A stretch of DNA of 64,000 nucleotides, from assembly GCA_951799445.1 (NCBI GenBank), contig OX637287.1:44111724-44175723 (forward strand), written 5' to 3'. A program made the position numbers and the translations under genes. Below, in pieces: positions 22,588 through 35,439 of this stretch; within the stretch, counting starts at the first letter, position 1; every line of letters begins with the position of its first letter. Below the pieces are notes generated by a model. The model was given only the letters and a program-made list of their open reading frames with translations, did no database searches and was not told the DNA's origin. This DNA comes from Pseudisothecium myosuroides (Eukaryota; Streptophyta; Bryopsida; Hypnales; Lembophyllaceae).

Positions 22588-25500
22588 ATGGACGAGACTG
22601 TGCAGACGACGAAGACGACGAAGGTCACGGGGTTAGAATGCAAGGATCCGATGGAGATGGTGTTGCAAAGCATTGACAACTTGTACATGGAGCGCGATAC
22701 GTTCTTCCCGCTCGATCCTTCTATTAAAAAGGCGCGTCTGGAGAATCTGTTGCGTGATGTTCTGGTTGTCCTCAACGAAATCTCATCAGGTGTGTGTGTG
22801 TGTATCGTCGGCGTGGGGAATGCTGGTGTTAGTGAGGACATTTTTTGTTTTTTTTGTTGCATTGGTAGCTGTGAGATGTGGATTTAATGTTTTTTACGCG
22901 CAATTATCATAGCCGATGGATTGAGGCAGATCGTTCGGAAGTGTTGCCCTCATTGAAGGCGTTGGCATTTTTAGGTTTCAAGAATGTTACTGCATGGCCG
23001 GGGTACCACCTGGATACGCGTCGTATGGATTGGCTGCCCTGGGCCTTTGCTATTCTAAAGTTTTGAAGCCATAATATTAAGATGTTGTAGTTTAAAATTG
23101 CCTATGTATTGTTGCATTGCCCCAAAGATTGACTTTGGTTGCATTGACTTCTGAATTTGGATAGTTGCATGGACTGCTGTTTCTATCTTTTATTGAGGTT
23201 CACGAGCTTACTGGACTTTTAAGTGAAGTTTTCAGAGACTGTTGAAACGGAATTTCGGTGGTGTAGATTGCAGGAAGCAGCCCCAACGGCACGCCCAGTG
23301 GGAATATTTGAGAGGGAAAGTTCTTGACGTAGGACCAGATTATTGTAAAGAGGCTGAAGAACATCTGTCAAAATCGGTAAATCTTCTTCTGTTCTCGTTT
23401 TCAAGAAGACTTAATATTTCGAAATAGGCTCTCTAGGAAGTTTAAGACGTGGAGAAAAATGGAAGAAGTCGTTACGGCCATCACGATTGTATGGGGTGGA
23501 TGCGGTGCAACGGTCTGGAAATAGTGGTTCTCTCATTCGCTGTCTCGTCAGTCTGAAGCTGAAAGGCAAGCAACATTGGAATTTTTATTGCATCTTTCCT
23601 AATATTGAACGATCTGTGTTCAGAACCCCACTCTTTGGAACTAATCGTTGATGCAAAGAGCCTTTGCTTTTGAAGTTATGTAGTTGTGAATTTTGTGATC
23701 AAGGACATTGCTATTTGGACGCCTGTTGTGCGTTTCTCAGTGCGTTTACAGCTGAAATTGATGTCTGCAGGTTAAGCTAGATCCATCTATAGTGGATGCG
23801 TGGTGCTGTATGGGAAATTGTTTCTGGAAGAAGGGTGACCTCGCACAAGCTAAAAATTGTTTTAACATCGCTCTTAGCAAGGTATCTTTCACTCAATTTC
23901 TTCCCAGCTGATGAGATTGTTGCTGATGCTTGCGTTTCTGGTATTGTACTCCATCACACTGAACAATGGTGTAAAAGGTTCACTTTCTGAAGAGAACTAA
24001 AAACTCTTAGGTTTGGAGTTTCTCTCACTTAACTCAACCTGTAGTTTACGAGGTATTGCTTTGAAACGCATTGCCGATCAATTTCTAGGTTGACAAACTG
24101 GAAAGCTTTTCCATTTTGGTTCAGGGACTAAATAAAAAGGCACTGCAACAGCTTTCAATGCTAGAGAGGCGCATTGGAAAAGGTGAACTCCCTTCCTTTT
24201 CTCTTTGCTGATTACGAAGTGCAAGGCAATTGGATCATGACTGAACATTCTCAAGTTTGGCAGCTGTTAGGTACTCCAGGCAATTCGGCCTGTGGTTTCG
24301 GATGTATGCTCTCTTTCTCTAATTGTGACCTTCTTCTGTTCCTCTAAATTGTTAAAACACTGAAGTGGCATAGATTAAGGGTCTTGAAAAGTCGGAGTAG
24401 TAGGATACTAAGGTTTGAATCATGATTGCTGCATCAATGATACAGGGAGCGCAGACGAAGCTGTGATAGTGGAAGAGAGCATTCTTCATGCAAAGCAGGC
24501 TGTCAGTCTTGATATCAAAGATGGCCAGTCTTGGTGTACGATGCCTTTCAACCACTCTGAATTACATTTGCTATTGGTGTATTGGGAACTTCAAATTAGT
24601 AGGCACGAGTTTTTACCTCATTCCCCAAAACTATGGATTGACACGTTGTACACTTATGCAGATACTTTAGGAAACGCTTACTTGACTAGCTTCTTTGTGT
24701 CGGGTGCTTGGGACCGGAACAAGCTTCACCAATCCCTTAAATCTTATCAAAATGCTGTAAGTGAAAGTATTGGTATATCATAGTTGAGTTTGAACGCAAG
24801 GTCACAAATGTATGTGTGTTGAAACATTTCGCATGCATTGAGTGGGAACTCTTCATTATAGCTTGTTAGCATTGATAAATTAGACGAGATTTGATTAAGT
24901 TAAGGTATGAAAATTGTGGAATAACTTTGTATAATAAATCAGTGAATCCAACATGTTTCGTTTTGATTGTTGACGTTCAGGAAAAAGACGTTATGGCTAG
25001 TACAAATCCAGATCTTCACTTCAATAGCGCCACTGTGAGCTTGTTTCTTCCCTCAAGCCTACTTTTTTTGAAGCTGATTTTCTTTAGTTTTTCCTCTTTT
25101 GACTTTCAAGCTGAATGATCTCAGAATGTGGATTGCTATGCTACATGAACAGGTTCATCAATACTTGGAGGATTATGAGAGAGCATTGCGAGGTTTTGAG
25201 GCCGCTAGTGTCAGAGACCCAGGGCTACATGCTGATCATGAAGTTAACAAATTAGTTAATCTGCTGAGTAAACTTGAGGACTTAATAGTAAACAAGGTAT
25301 ATGTTGTTGTTTTTTTTATCTCAATTGACATGTGAATCCATTTTTGTAGAATACATATTTGAGGCTTGAGATTAATCTGGAACACTGATCTGAATTATTG
25401 ATTTAGAGCTAATATTATTGTTATTTAGAGCTAATTTTTTGAATTAGAGCTGATTTATTTGAAGTAATTTGTTGGCGATATTTTATCCGAGGACTTAAGT

Positions 25501-27427
25501 AAAATTTATATTCAATATTGACCCAGGATTACCTTCTATCTTTGCAAGCAGTAGGACTATTCTGCCTGGAACTGTTCTCAACTTTTCTCCTAGTTTTACA
25601 CTTATTAGCGTCATCCTGGTAATTTATACAATTAAGCAAGGAAGTGTTATGAGGAATTAAGTCTATATGAACCCCGGCTAAGTGGTTCCTTCTTTCTCCG
25701 GCATTGTCAATAATATACCATGTTCTCATAGTTTTTTCTCTACAATTGACCTCTTTCCATTCTTGATCATTTTATTAAATGAGTCTAAACTGCCTGAGCC
25801 TGGGGTATCGTGCTTCATGTGTCAGCGGACGCCAGCAACTTTGCAACTATCTCATGAACGTCACTTCACTGAGGAACTTGTATATGCAAGCTAACTCCAG
25901 GTTGCTTGTGCTATGATCAGGGCCGACTGAAACCGAAGCGGTTGTCCTCCATCTTGTCGTCTCTTCCTACTCATACTTGTGAGATTCGTACACTCTGTTC
26001 TTTTCAGACCTTGTGTTATCGAAGCATGCAATGATATGAAAATAACGTTTTCTTTATTAATCCAATTTTCTTTTGTCATTTGCCGGAAATCCTTTTCCTC
26101 AATGCTAGTATATATCCAACTGGTACAAAGAAAAACCAAAATTCAAAGAATAAACCAAAATTTCTTTCTGACATGGTGCATTACACAAGCTGATGGCAGT
26201 TTCCAATTGTGTGCTTTTAAGTACTCTGCTTGCTAACGCGTCTCTCGCATCTGTTTATGTTGCCAGCTGTCGGAGCTCACAGGCAGGTCTCATTAGTGGC
26301 TCTTAAAGAAGGTTTTAACAAAGGCATGGCATTGCAAGTGAAAATGCTCCAAGTAGTCTCTCATGACAACTCAGTGCCCCTGTAAGTCGGTTATTATGTT
26401 GTTGATTTCTGGTGTTATGGGTGGGGTGTGAACAGCCTATGTCTTATAGGGGCTTTAGCAACCATTATTAGGCTGGCCTCTTTGACTTAGTTTTGATTTC
26501 TGTTTCGTTGTTTGCGTTGAAATTTTTCATTTGCGAGGCATGATAAAATTTGCAAATTCTGAATTCATATTTGCAATCAGAGGCGCTATTAATTGAGAAT
26601 ATCTGTCTGTGTAACTTCATATTATAGTATGCCTAATGACAGCCCTCATCATCGTGCAGGTTTTATTTGGTTGCTGATAGCGAAGCCAACTGCTTTGCTC
26701 TCTCTGTGTATGCACTTCGTGATGGAGCGGTAAACACCAGTCTTATATCCGAGTCCCCATGTATATGTATCCGCTTAAATCATTCTTTACATAGTCCTCC
26801 TTACTAAGCTTGATCATCCTGGTCTCTGATGTCAGTTATGCACTTTGAAGTTTTCTCTGTTTTCTCTATACAATCCTTGATTCAGACTGTCATTTGACAG
26901 ATATTCTCCTCTGGTTTCTTCGCAGATCAAAGAGGGCACTACAGTTACCCTATTGGAACCTTTTTTTCATGAAGTCAATGTCACATGGCAAGACAAGGTG
27001 GGTCATCATCAATGTTGAATTATAATACTATTTTTGTTTTTTCACAGAATTTTATTTCGTGAAAAGCTCTTCCAAAGCTCATGACAAGTTTAGGTGTCAC
27101 ATTATTGATCAAAGGGGTACTCTTTCTTATTTCTGACACAGATGCTTAAAATCTGCTTGGATAATCTTCAGCGCACAAGTACTGTGTTGTTTTTACCTGA
27201 CTGAATTTAGCAAGAGGTTTCCAGTTATGTTGTCAATTCTGTTTTGTAACTGTTCTTAATGAGAAAAATGCTGAATAAAGTCATTTGTGTGGTTCGCTGT
27301 TCCTCAGGTGTACCAGTACAAGGCAGTTCGGGTAGATCTTCCACAGCAGCTGCTATTGAATGGTCGACCACCTCTAGTACAGGATGCTGTGTGTTCCACA
27401 CTTCAAGCAGAAAATATTCCTCCTTGA
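22588..27427 (+). CDS. TTC5/Strap-like TPR and OB-fold protein (13 exons)
   Basis: Exons read by eye: 22588-22789, 23267-23376, 23771-23881, 24125-24182, 24446-24535, 24662-24756, 24981-25034, 25153-25296, 25921-25978, 26267-26381, 26660-26729, 26926-26997, 27308-27427. All junctions are GT-AG and phases agree, giving 432 residues; human TTC5 has 440. TPR helices cover residues ~75-290: EYLRGKVLDVGPDYCKEAEE, VDAWCCMGNCFWKKGDLAQA, GQSWYTLGNAYL, then STNPDLHFNSATVHQYLEDY. The C-terminal part from about 315 (FYLVADSEANCFALSVYALR) is the TTC5 OB-fold domain. Animal TTC5 is a p300/JMY co-factor and recognises nascent tubulin on ribosomes; whether this plant protein does so is inference. The weakest call is the first intron, where a GT repeat offers several donors; the chosen one keeps SSDCRK, in phase. 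Confidence 0.9.
25403..25453. repeat. Short repeated motif in TTC5 intron 8
   Basis: TTAGAGCTAAT or TTAGAGCTGAT occurs three times in about 50 bases. It is probably simple local duplication. Confidence 0.6.
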
Positions 27428-29097
27428 GATGCTGATCCCAGTACATTTTAGCAACTATACACATGTATATCCTCCCCAAATTTTGGCAGGTTCAGCGTGG
27501 TTGATTTTGATCGCACTGGCATGCCGACAGGATGTCACTGTTGCCAGCTTCGCAAGAAGTTCTGGCACGGAAACCAGAGCAGTCATTGGTTAGGATATTT
27601 TCAGTGACACACATCTTTAGGAGGAAAAGAGTTGATCCAGTGAGTACAAAATTGGGCCATCATGTAACAATATCAAAGATACAAGGGAATCATGCTGCTA
27701 ATCGTGGGATGCACTAGCTTGTCTACCGGCAGTAGCCATCAAGAAATCAGGTGATCACCAGACGTCTTGAATATTTTAGTCAGAAGTTTGAAGACTGATT
27801 AACTGATCAAGTGCAGTTACTATTGTCTGTGAGGCAGATAAAGCGGAGGTGAAGTTGGCAAGTTGGAACTTGGAAGTTACTGTGCTGTTATTGCGTACTT
27901 AGGAGTCGAATTCGCTAATTATTAGTCGACCCGGGTCCTTGACATTGGATGTCAGGGCCGCTTTGCACTAGGGACCAAGGCAAGAAAATCCAATCTTCTT
28001 AGCACTCTCATTTGTTTATGCTGGACCATTTCTAAGTTCTTTGCGAATGGGATTGCTCAGAATGTTTTATTTTCTCGACTTAAGCATTAAGCGGCACAGT
28101 TCACAGTTCATTGTAAAGTCGATTTCACCCGTGACTACTGCAATTACTACTATTGCAATTAGCTTTCAAGTATTCAGTTCAATTGCGTTTGAGCAATCAG
28201 TTGACACCTTTCGTAGAGGAGTTCTGCCAATTCTCTATCAACAGTGTCTAGGCGTCACTTTAAACCTCCTGCGTGGGACTCTCCAGAGGCCCAAGTATAC
28301 TTGTAGTAAAGAAACTATGCTAGGATGAAATGGATGAAATCATAGTGCCGTGTGCAGGACAATAGGACAATAGGCTTAAATAGAAATCAAAAGCTGGTTG
28401 GAACAAAAGTATTGATAACACCAGACATATGTTATGGTGCTGGAAAATATTTGGGCAGTTCGGGAATCTTCTGCTAAACTCCTTATCTACTTTTGAAATT
28501 TGTAATGTATATAATTAATATGATACAGTATGCAATTTTTATCAAAAAATACTAATTTAAGCTCAAATCTCACACTCCAAGAGGAGTCATACTTCATTAA
28601 CTATATTGGGTATTTTGAAAGAAAACATTTTTTCCTTAACTTCAAACATTGTACCCTTGCAATTTGTATAGTTGACAATTTTGAATTTTTTTTCCCACAT
28701 TCTAAATGTTTGGTTCAATGTTTTCACCATTTGGATATCCATTGTACAAGAAATCATCAAAAAATTGGTAGTTTATTGTTGTTTCAATTGACTTCCTTGT
28801 ATTGCAAAGTGATTTAGAGTAAGATGAATCCCTTATTTGGTTCTAATATTTTGCATGTGCTTATTTAACAAATTTTTGTAGTATTCAAAAGTGTAGGGCC
28901 TCAATTTTGAGTAGAGTAAAAATCTCACTCCAAGAGAGCTCAAATTGTGCTAACCTATTTGGCAACATTTAAATGTTATTATCTTGTAATCCATGTAGTC
29001 ACATGTGCTAGAACTCTTTTCACACATTGCCCTATTATTCTAGTACACTTTCGAATGGTTAGAGTTCAAAAAAAAGTTTTAATTTTTAATTTTGGTC
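27428..29097. other. TTC5 3' flank and intergenic sequence
   Basis: This begins with the probable 3' untranslated region. The frames at 27384-27717, 28041-28328 and 28530-28817 do not resemble known proteins. A TCACACTCCAAGAGGAGTCA-like segment near 28570 has a diverged relative near 28923. Confidence 0.4.
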
Positions 29098-29100
29098 AAT

Positions 29101-29361
29101 TGAGTTATTCGTAAAGTACACTAAACCGGGGTTTAAACCCATGAGTTTTGTGAAAAAGCTGGTTGAGTTAAAAAAGTCGAAATAAAAGTGGGTATGAAAC
29201 TTATTTTTCCATCAAAATGGTACCTAAAAAAGTTTGGTCCCCACTTTTGAAGTCGTGTGACATAAGTATCTTGCAAAATAGTTTGATGCTTCAACTACAG
29301 TTGCCTTCTCAACTTCAAAAAAAGTCATGCCCAAAGTGGGGGGGACTTTACAAATAACTCT
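29101..29361. mobile_element. 261-bp MITE with AAT target duplication (copy 2)
   Basis: Its length is the same as the copy at 19555-19815, and its ends are TGAGTTATTCGTAAAGTAC and GGACTTTACAAATAACTCT. It is flanked by AAT on both sides (29098-29100, 29362-29364). The first 60 bases (ACCGGGGTTTAAACCC and onward) align with copy 1, while the middle has diverged. Confidence 0.8.
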
Positions 29362-29364
29362 AAT

Positions 29365-30208
29365 GTATCAAAAAAATGGCAATTTTTGACAATTTCACTT
29401 TGTAAAACATCCTTTGCCTTTTATGGATAAAACTCCTAAATTCTTAATTTTATTGGCATATGATTCTAATGAAGACTTCCATTCTTTCTATTGAGTATTT
29501 AGTACATCATTTGTAGATAAAAGATATGTCAATCTTTTGTTGAATAATGTCTTGAAGATTGAAATTTTCATAAAGTTAGAAAAGGTTTAGGGTTTTTTTC
29601 CTCTATCAATACTAAGTAATATGTGAAGTGTGTATGTGTCTTGTGTATAATAACATATCCAAAGTAAACACAATGATTCCAATTTTTCTCTTCATAATTA
29701 AAATTCAAAGTTTGAAATGGAATTACATGATTTTTACTTATGACTATATAGACAAGCAATAGACCATTAATTCTAAAAGGAAGAAAGAAAAATTGGAGAT
29801 TTGTGGTAAGAGGTTCTTTTATAGATTTGGCAATGGCATCCATCCACTAAACTAGCAAGATGTATTTAACATTACTTTTTCATTTTTTATTTTTCGTTGG
29901 GATTGCACTTAAATATTTAGTTAGACTACTAATTCTAGCATTTTTGAAAAATATTTTTGTTATTTAGGTAGCTATAATGAGATTTTTCCATTTACAACAA
30001 ATATTCAACAAAAATGCTATAAAAGTTGACTAAACAATTAAATTTTTTCCTTAATTTCCTTTGGGCTTGTAATTAGACCAAAGTATTCATAGAAATCTAA
30101 AGGTGTTTCAGCCCCAAAAAGAATGGTTGGAAGTATATATCTTCATACATATTGTCTTTAATAAGGTTTTTTGATCAAAGGCTTGTGAAGACCTATGCCA
30201 TTGCCCCC
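29365..30208. other. AT-rich intergenic sequence
   Basis: No gene or repeat end is seen. Confidence 0.35.
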
Positions 30209-30212
30209 TTAA

Positions 30213-31142
30213 CCCCTAAAGAACCATTGTCCCTACGGGGGACAAATGCGTTTTCGGGCAGGTACCTACGGGCTGAAATTTTCTCCTGATTTTTTTAAAC
30301 TTTTTTTGGAGGTAGAAAAACTGATTAGCTTCAAGGGAATATAATTTTTTTCACAATCGGTGCCCAGGAAACAAAGTTATGACCATATAAGCTCAAAACA
30401 GGGGACGGGGGGCAGCTCGGGCAGCAAAAAAAAATGGACAAAAATTTGAATTTTTTTTTTAATATTTTTTTTCTCATAGATTATATTTTTGGCTATCTAG
30501 AAAGCTTTGATTCATTTCATTTGGATATGTTATGAGAAAGTTATGGACATTCTTGTTTTTCGGGCAGTTAAAGCATCTTCTTGAAAAAAATAACTTTGGG
30601 ACTCATTTCTGAATGCAATTTTTCAAATTTTTCAAATTTCTTTTTTTTGTATGGTCTGATTTACTTGTTAGAACAATCTCACCATTGGGATTAGTGCATT
30701 TTAATTCCATCTAAAATATATGAATGTTTTAGATTTTCCTTGTATCTTGTACCGACATCTACTTAACAATTTTTTTAAGAATGATAATTAAGTTTTTTTT
30801 AATATTTTTTTTTTCTAAACTCTCAACTCAATTCTCCAGTATAAAAAATAAAACCTCCAAACTCTGTAGTGCAAAAATTTTAAGTTAAAAATGTTTAAAG
30901 TCAAAAAATCTAGTCCCGCAATGTACTGAAAAATTTGTTTTTTTCACTTTAAATGCAAATATCTTGCAATCTGTGTGGTCAAAAATTCTAAAAAAAATTC
31001 TACACATTCTTATACTAGTTAGGTGTAAGATCTTATGGTTGGATGTGGAAAAAAAACATTTTTCAAATTTTTTTTACTCTTTGTTGTAGAAATGGCAGTT
31101 TTCAGTGTTTTTTGGCAGAAAAAGGCCTCGGTCCTTTAGGGG
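30213..31142 (+). mobile_element. TTAA-bounded element, type A, copy 3 (930 bp)
   Basis: It starts CCCCTAAAGAACC and ends GGTCCTTTAGGGG with TTAA on both sides (30209-30212, 31143-31146). It is the best uninterrupted reference for type A here. The palindrome GTCCCTACGGGGGAC lies about 17 bp inside the left end. It is noncoding. Confidence 0.78.
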
Positions 31143-31146
31143 TTAA

Positions 31147-31429
31147 AAACGATTCACAATTAATTAATCACATAATTCACCTTTTTTCAAACCTTCAACC
31201 AAAAAGCGCTACAAGAAGTATGAGGACTCCATCAAAGTTAATGTGGTCCCTTAAAGCTTGATGAAACATAATTGACTCATCTCCTTCTCCCTCCTTTCAT
31301 GTAGCAAGCATCTATTAAAAAGAGGAGTCATAACCACTAAGGTAGAGGATTGTAAAACCTATAGGATATCTACAATGGTTCAAATATATGCGTAGTGATC
31401 ATTGAAGATTATAAATGCATATTTGTAGT
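31147..31429. other. Short intergenic gap between two elements
   Basis: I see no gene or repeat end. Confidence 0.35.
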
Positions 31430-31437
31430 ACATGTCT

Positions 31438-32008
31438 CTCGGGGGGGTCACTTAGAGTGTCCATTAGAAAACACGTGCGAACAAAACTTTGGACCCCCTA
31501 TATTATATCCTAAAATTTAAATAAAATGAAATAAAAAAAATATGACTAAATTTTCCTACTTCAAAAGTTTATGTTTTGAATTATTGATATTTTTATTTGT
31601 TAATGATAATTAGTTACAAATTTTTGAAGTAATTAGATACACTGTACAATTGAAAAATAACTTTCACACCCCTATATTATATCCTAAAAAATTGTCTAAA
31701 AAATGAACAAAAAATTCCTAAAAATAGCTCTCTATTGAAAGTTCATTTTGAGTTGAGTATTGATGCAATGGTCATCTAAATGTGATCTTTGTAAATATTT
31801 GAGTTGAAAAACATGCCGTTTTAGGCCATTTTCAACCTCTTGTACAAATCATTTCAACTATTATTTTAGTTTGAAATTTTGGCAATAGAAACCTATAGTC
31901 ATTATTAAGCAACCCTCAAAATTTTAAGTTGAAATTATAGTTCATTAGAAACCACTTGTTCGCACGTGGTTTGTAGTAAAATACTAGGTGCCCCCCCCCC
32001 CCCCCGAG
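31438..32008 (+). mobile_element. 571-bp hAT-type MITE with 8-bp target duplication (copy 1)
   Basis: The element begins CTCGGGGGGGTCACTTAG and ends with 15 C residues and CCCGAG-type closure. It is flanked by the perfect 8-bp repeat ACATGTCT (31430-31437 and 32009-32016). Subterminal CACGTGCGAACAA lies near both ends in inverted orientation. Copy 2 (34052-34615) is nearly identical but reversed. It encodes no transposase. Confidence 0.85.
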
Positions 32009-32016
32009 ACATGTCT

Positions 32017-33590
32017 TAAGGAACATTTTGAAAAAAATTATGGCATATACAATGGACATGCATTTACATCCTAAAATGATCTTGGTGGGCACATTTGAAC
32101 CATTTTAGAACGCTATTGGTTTTACAACAATCTACCTTATCCTTATTACCAATTTCTATTTGGATCTTTGGATCATTCACTCGTTTAGACATGAAATCCG
32201 TTATAAAAAGTACTTCCTCTACCATTTGTACATGTGAGCTTGTATTGACTAAACATGAGGAGGCATTGCATTGACAAAAGCTACACATGAAAAAGTTTGA
32301 GTACACCCTTAATTGAAATGCAAACCAATGCTATTAATATGAGAACCACTTATTTTCTACAATTGAGGGCCAAATTAAGGGCCAAGGACAAATAACCTGT
32401 CATAGGAATGGTACTATTGAAGCCATGGTTTGACATTTTTAGGAGAACCGGTATCAACAAGTTCAAAGAACTCTAAAAATCAACAGTGATTCTCACACGG
32501 CATAAAGGTCATCACCAAAATCTAATACGACTAGAGTAAAATTGATTGAAATGGTTCAATCTACAGTTTAGTCCAACTCATTCCAAACTTCTACAATAAG
32601 TGAAGTAATTAACAAAATATTGGCAAGTTGAGCGGAGTGCTATTCATCCTCTATGAGAATCTTTTTTTTGTTTAGAGATATTGTATTTTGTCTAAGAGAT
32701 ATCTTTCTAATTCTTGTAAGTTTTTTTCATTTCTTTTTTAATGTAGGACCACTCAAAACCAAGGGTGTTTCCAAATTGAACGTGCTTGAATACATCTTGA
32801 TAAGTATACATCACTCAATACGCAATGTTCACCACAAAGAAATTGAAGTTAAGGAAAACATTTAAGAAATCTGTGAGTTGAACTTTAACCTCTTACAACT
32901 TGTGTATACTAAATTAAAGTGCCATTTGGAGACTGCACTTAAGTTTAGCTATAATTCATAGATATGTAAATTAAATCTTTAACACATAATTGTGACTACA
33001 AAGTGCTAACAAATGTTACTTAATTGGTTTTTATTGATCAGATGTTAGTCAATTCATTCTTCCACCATATATCCAATTTTTTTTTATGCAATCTTCAACC
33101 TATAGGACGACCAATGTATATGCTATCCTTCCAAAATAAAAGAATATGAGTGGTCCTCCTACATGTTATCTTACTAAAAATAAAAATAAAATTGCAAATA
33201 ATCATTAGGGCCAGAATGAACCCTTTAAGATCCCTTCAAAACTATAAAGACAAAGCTATTATCCAAGGTTGTAGAGCCTGCGCATTTTACAAGAAAAGGA
33301 TTGCTATGTAGTTGTATGAGTTTTTGTACAATTCAATTCAAATATTTTGGATGAAAGAAACCTCAAATAATGGGAGCAATATCGAACAATTGAATAATGT
33401 GATTGTCAAAGATAGGAGATATTCTAAGTAGGGGGCCATCATGGTAACTATCTAGTGGGCTCCCAGAAGGCTCATTCCAATTCTAATGATAATTGCACCT
33501 AAGATTACCCAAATAAGCATTTGAACTTGTTTTTTTTCTAAATAATTATTGTTTGGATCTTGTAGGGAGTCAAAAAGAGATTCTAAGGTG
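32017..33590. other. AT-rich intergenic sequence
   Basis: No gene or clear repeat end is seen. Open frames at 32064-32306 and 32653-32865 are short and unlike known proteins. Confidence 0.35.
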
Positions 33591-33746
33591 TCTTTGTATT
33601 CATATGTTTTAAACAATATATGAATAAACTATGAATGTTCAAAGTGCTAAATAGAAGCATACCTAAAATCAGCCCTAGGCTTTTTCATGTTTAAATTTTG
33701 AATCATCATAATAACCTTATATTTCAAATAAGAATCTAGATGGGGT

Positions 33747-34017
33747 CACTATAAGAAACCCCCGTTTCAGGTGACAAGCCCTAATTTTTTTATGATGGAT
33801 TTTAGGTGATGTCAATGTTGACAATCCAAAAAATTTATGTCAACAAAAATGTACAACGTGACATCAATATTGACAATCCAATGTTTTTATGTCAACATTG
33901 ATGTTACATTGGACATTTTTGTTGACATAAAATTTTTGGGTTGTCAACATTGATATTACCTAAAATCCGTCATAAAAAATTAGGGCTCGTCACCTAAAAC
34001 GGGGATTTCTTATAGTG
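33747..34017. mobile_element. 271-bp CACTA-type MITE with 3-bp target duplication
   Basis: The terminal inverted repeats are CACTATAAGAAACCCCCGTT and AACGGGGATTTCTTATAGTG with one internal difference. The direct repeat GGT (33744-33746, 34018-34020) flanks the element. CACTA termini with 3-bp duplications are the hallmark of CACTA (EnSpm) elements. The body is a long palindrome made of TTATGTCAAC/GTTGACATAA units, so a transcript would fold into a hairpin. Confidence 0.8.
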
Positions 34018-34051
34018 GGTTATTTTGCAAACAATCACAATTAGGTGTAGT

Positions 34052-34615
34052 CTCGGGGGGGGGCACCTAGTATTTTACTACAAACCACATGCGAACAAGT
34101 GGTTTCTAATGAACTATAATTTCAACTTAAAATTTTGAGGGTTGCTTAATAATGACTATAGATTTCTATTGCCAAAATTTCAAACTAAAATAATAGTTGA
34201 AATGATTTGTACAAGAGGTTGAAAATGGCCTAAAACGGCATGTTTTTCAACTCAAATATTTATAGAGATCACATTTAGATGACCATTGCATCAATACTCA
34301 ACTCAAAATGAACTTTCAATAGAGAGCTATTTTTAGGAATTTTTTGTTCATTTTTTAGACAATTTTTTAGGATATAATATAGGGGTGTGAAAGTTATTTT
34401 TCAATTGTACAGTGTATCTAATTACTTCAAAAATTTGTAACTAATTATCATTAACAAATAAGAATATCAATAATTCAAAGCATAAACTTTTGAAGTAGAA
34501 AAATTTAGTCATATTTTTTTATTTCATTTTATTTAAATTTTAGGATATAATATAGGGGGTCCAAAGTTTTGTTCGCACGTGTTTTCTAATGGACACTCTA
34601 AGTGACCCCCCCGAG
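34052..34615 (-). mobile_element. 564-bp hAT-type MITE with 8-bp target duplication (copy 2)
   Basis: This is the reverse-oriented copy of 31438-32008. It starts CTCGGGGGGGGGCACC and ends GTGACCCCCCCGAG. The perfect 8-bp repeat GGTGTAGT flanks it (34044-34051, 34616-34623). High similarity and intact duplications suggest this family moved more recently than the others here. The two copies differ mainly in the length of the terminal G tract. Confidence 0.87.
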
Positions 34616-34623
34616 GGTGTAGT

Positions 34624-35134
34624 TACCTTATCTTCTTTATTGAATCATTGTAACTAACCTTCTTGAAGGGGAGTATCAAAGTCTCCTTCCCGCAAGGTAC
34701 AAATTCTCAAGAAATTCCCCTATAGGGAGAAATTTTCACAATCCATCTAAAATGCTATATGAAAATTCGAGAAGTCTCACAAACAAACTTTAGAGCTGAT
34801 GAAAAGTGTTTCCTAGCTAGAATTATCCTCGGCTCCACACTTCGAGATAATTCCCTCAAAAACACTCTTCATCCCATACATGATAGAGTTAATTGTAAAG
34901 TGTGTGCAATGAGGGACCAGGAGCTGGAGTTTGAGAAAAACATAGGACAAAATTCCTTAAAGCACCCAAACTTAGTCTAATGGAGTTTGGTATTGTGCTT
35001 CTTTTGTACTAATCTTTGTTAAAGCTTCCTTAGACACCCCTTCTATAAATTGGGGTTTTCTTTACAATTAAGTCTAATAACTCCAAGCAAACCTCCAAAA
35101 TTTTTGTCTATAAGGACGGTCTTCAAGCATGTGA
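34624..35134. other. Intergenic sequence
   Basis: A 73-codon frame at 34759-34980 resembles no known protein. No repeat end is seen. Confidence 0.35.
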
Positions 35135-35439
35135 AGGTAGTTTGCTCTGAAAGCGTCCATGCTCTAAAAGCAACCTCTAATACAGGGGTACATTTTGCTT
35201 TCTTCAATTGATGTACCAACGGTGTACATTTCTAGAGGTGGTCGCTCTTAGTGACCACTGCATTTCAACTTCAAAAATTCGTAACTAATTCCACGAAGGT
35301 CCAAAAATATGAAACAACTTGGGTTACATGCCAACTCCATTTTCCTTACTCCAAAAATTTATTGGAGATTGTTTCAAGGAGTTTAGCTTCCCCAAAAGGC
35401 ATTCAGCTCTTCAATGGTCGCTCTAAGAGCATACTACCT
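35135..35439. mobile_element. Pogo-related MITE (copy 1)
   Basis: The left end AGGTAGTTTGCTCTGAAAGC resembles the pogo-like element's AGGTAGAGGGCTCTGAAATC. The right end GCTCTAAGAGCATACTACCT is the complement type. The interior near 35262-35292 (CAACTTCAAAAATTCGTAAC, then TAATTC) parallels the pogo-like element near 61119-61144 (CACTTCAAAAATTTGTATCT, then AATTC). The TA target dinucleotides are mutated. Confidence 0.55.
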
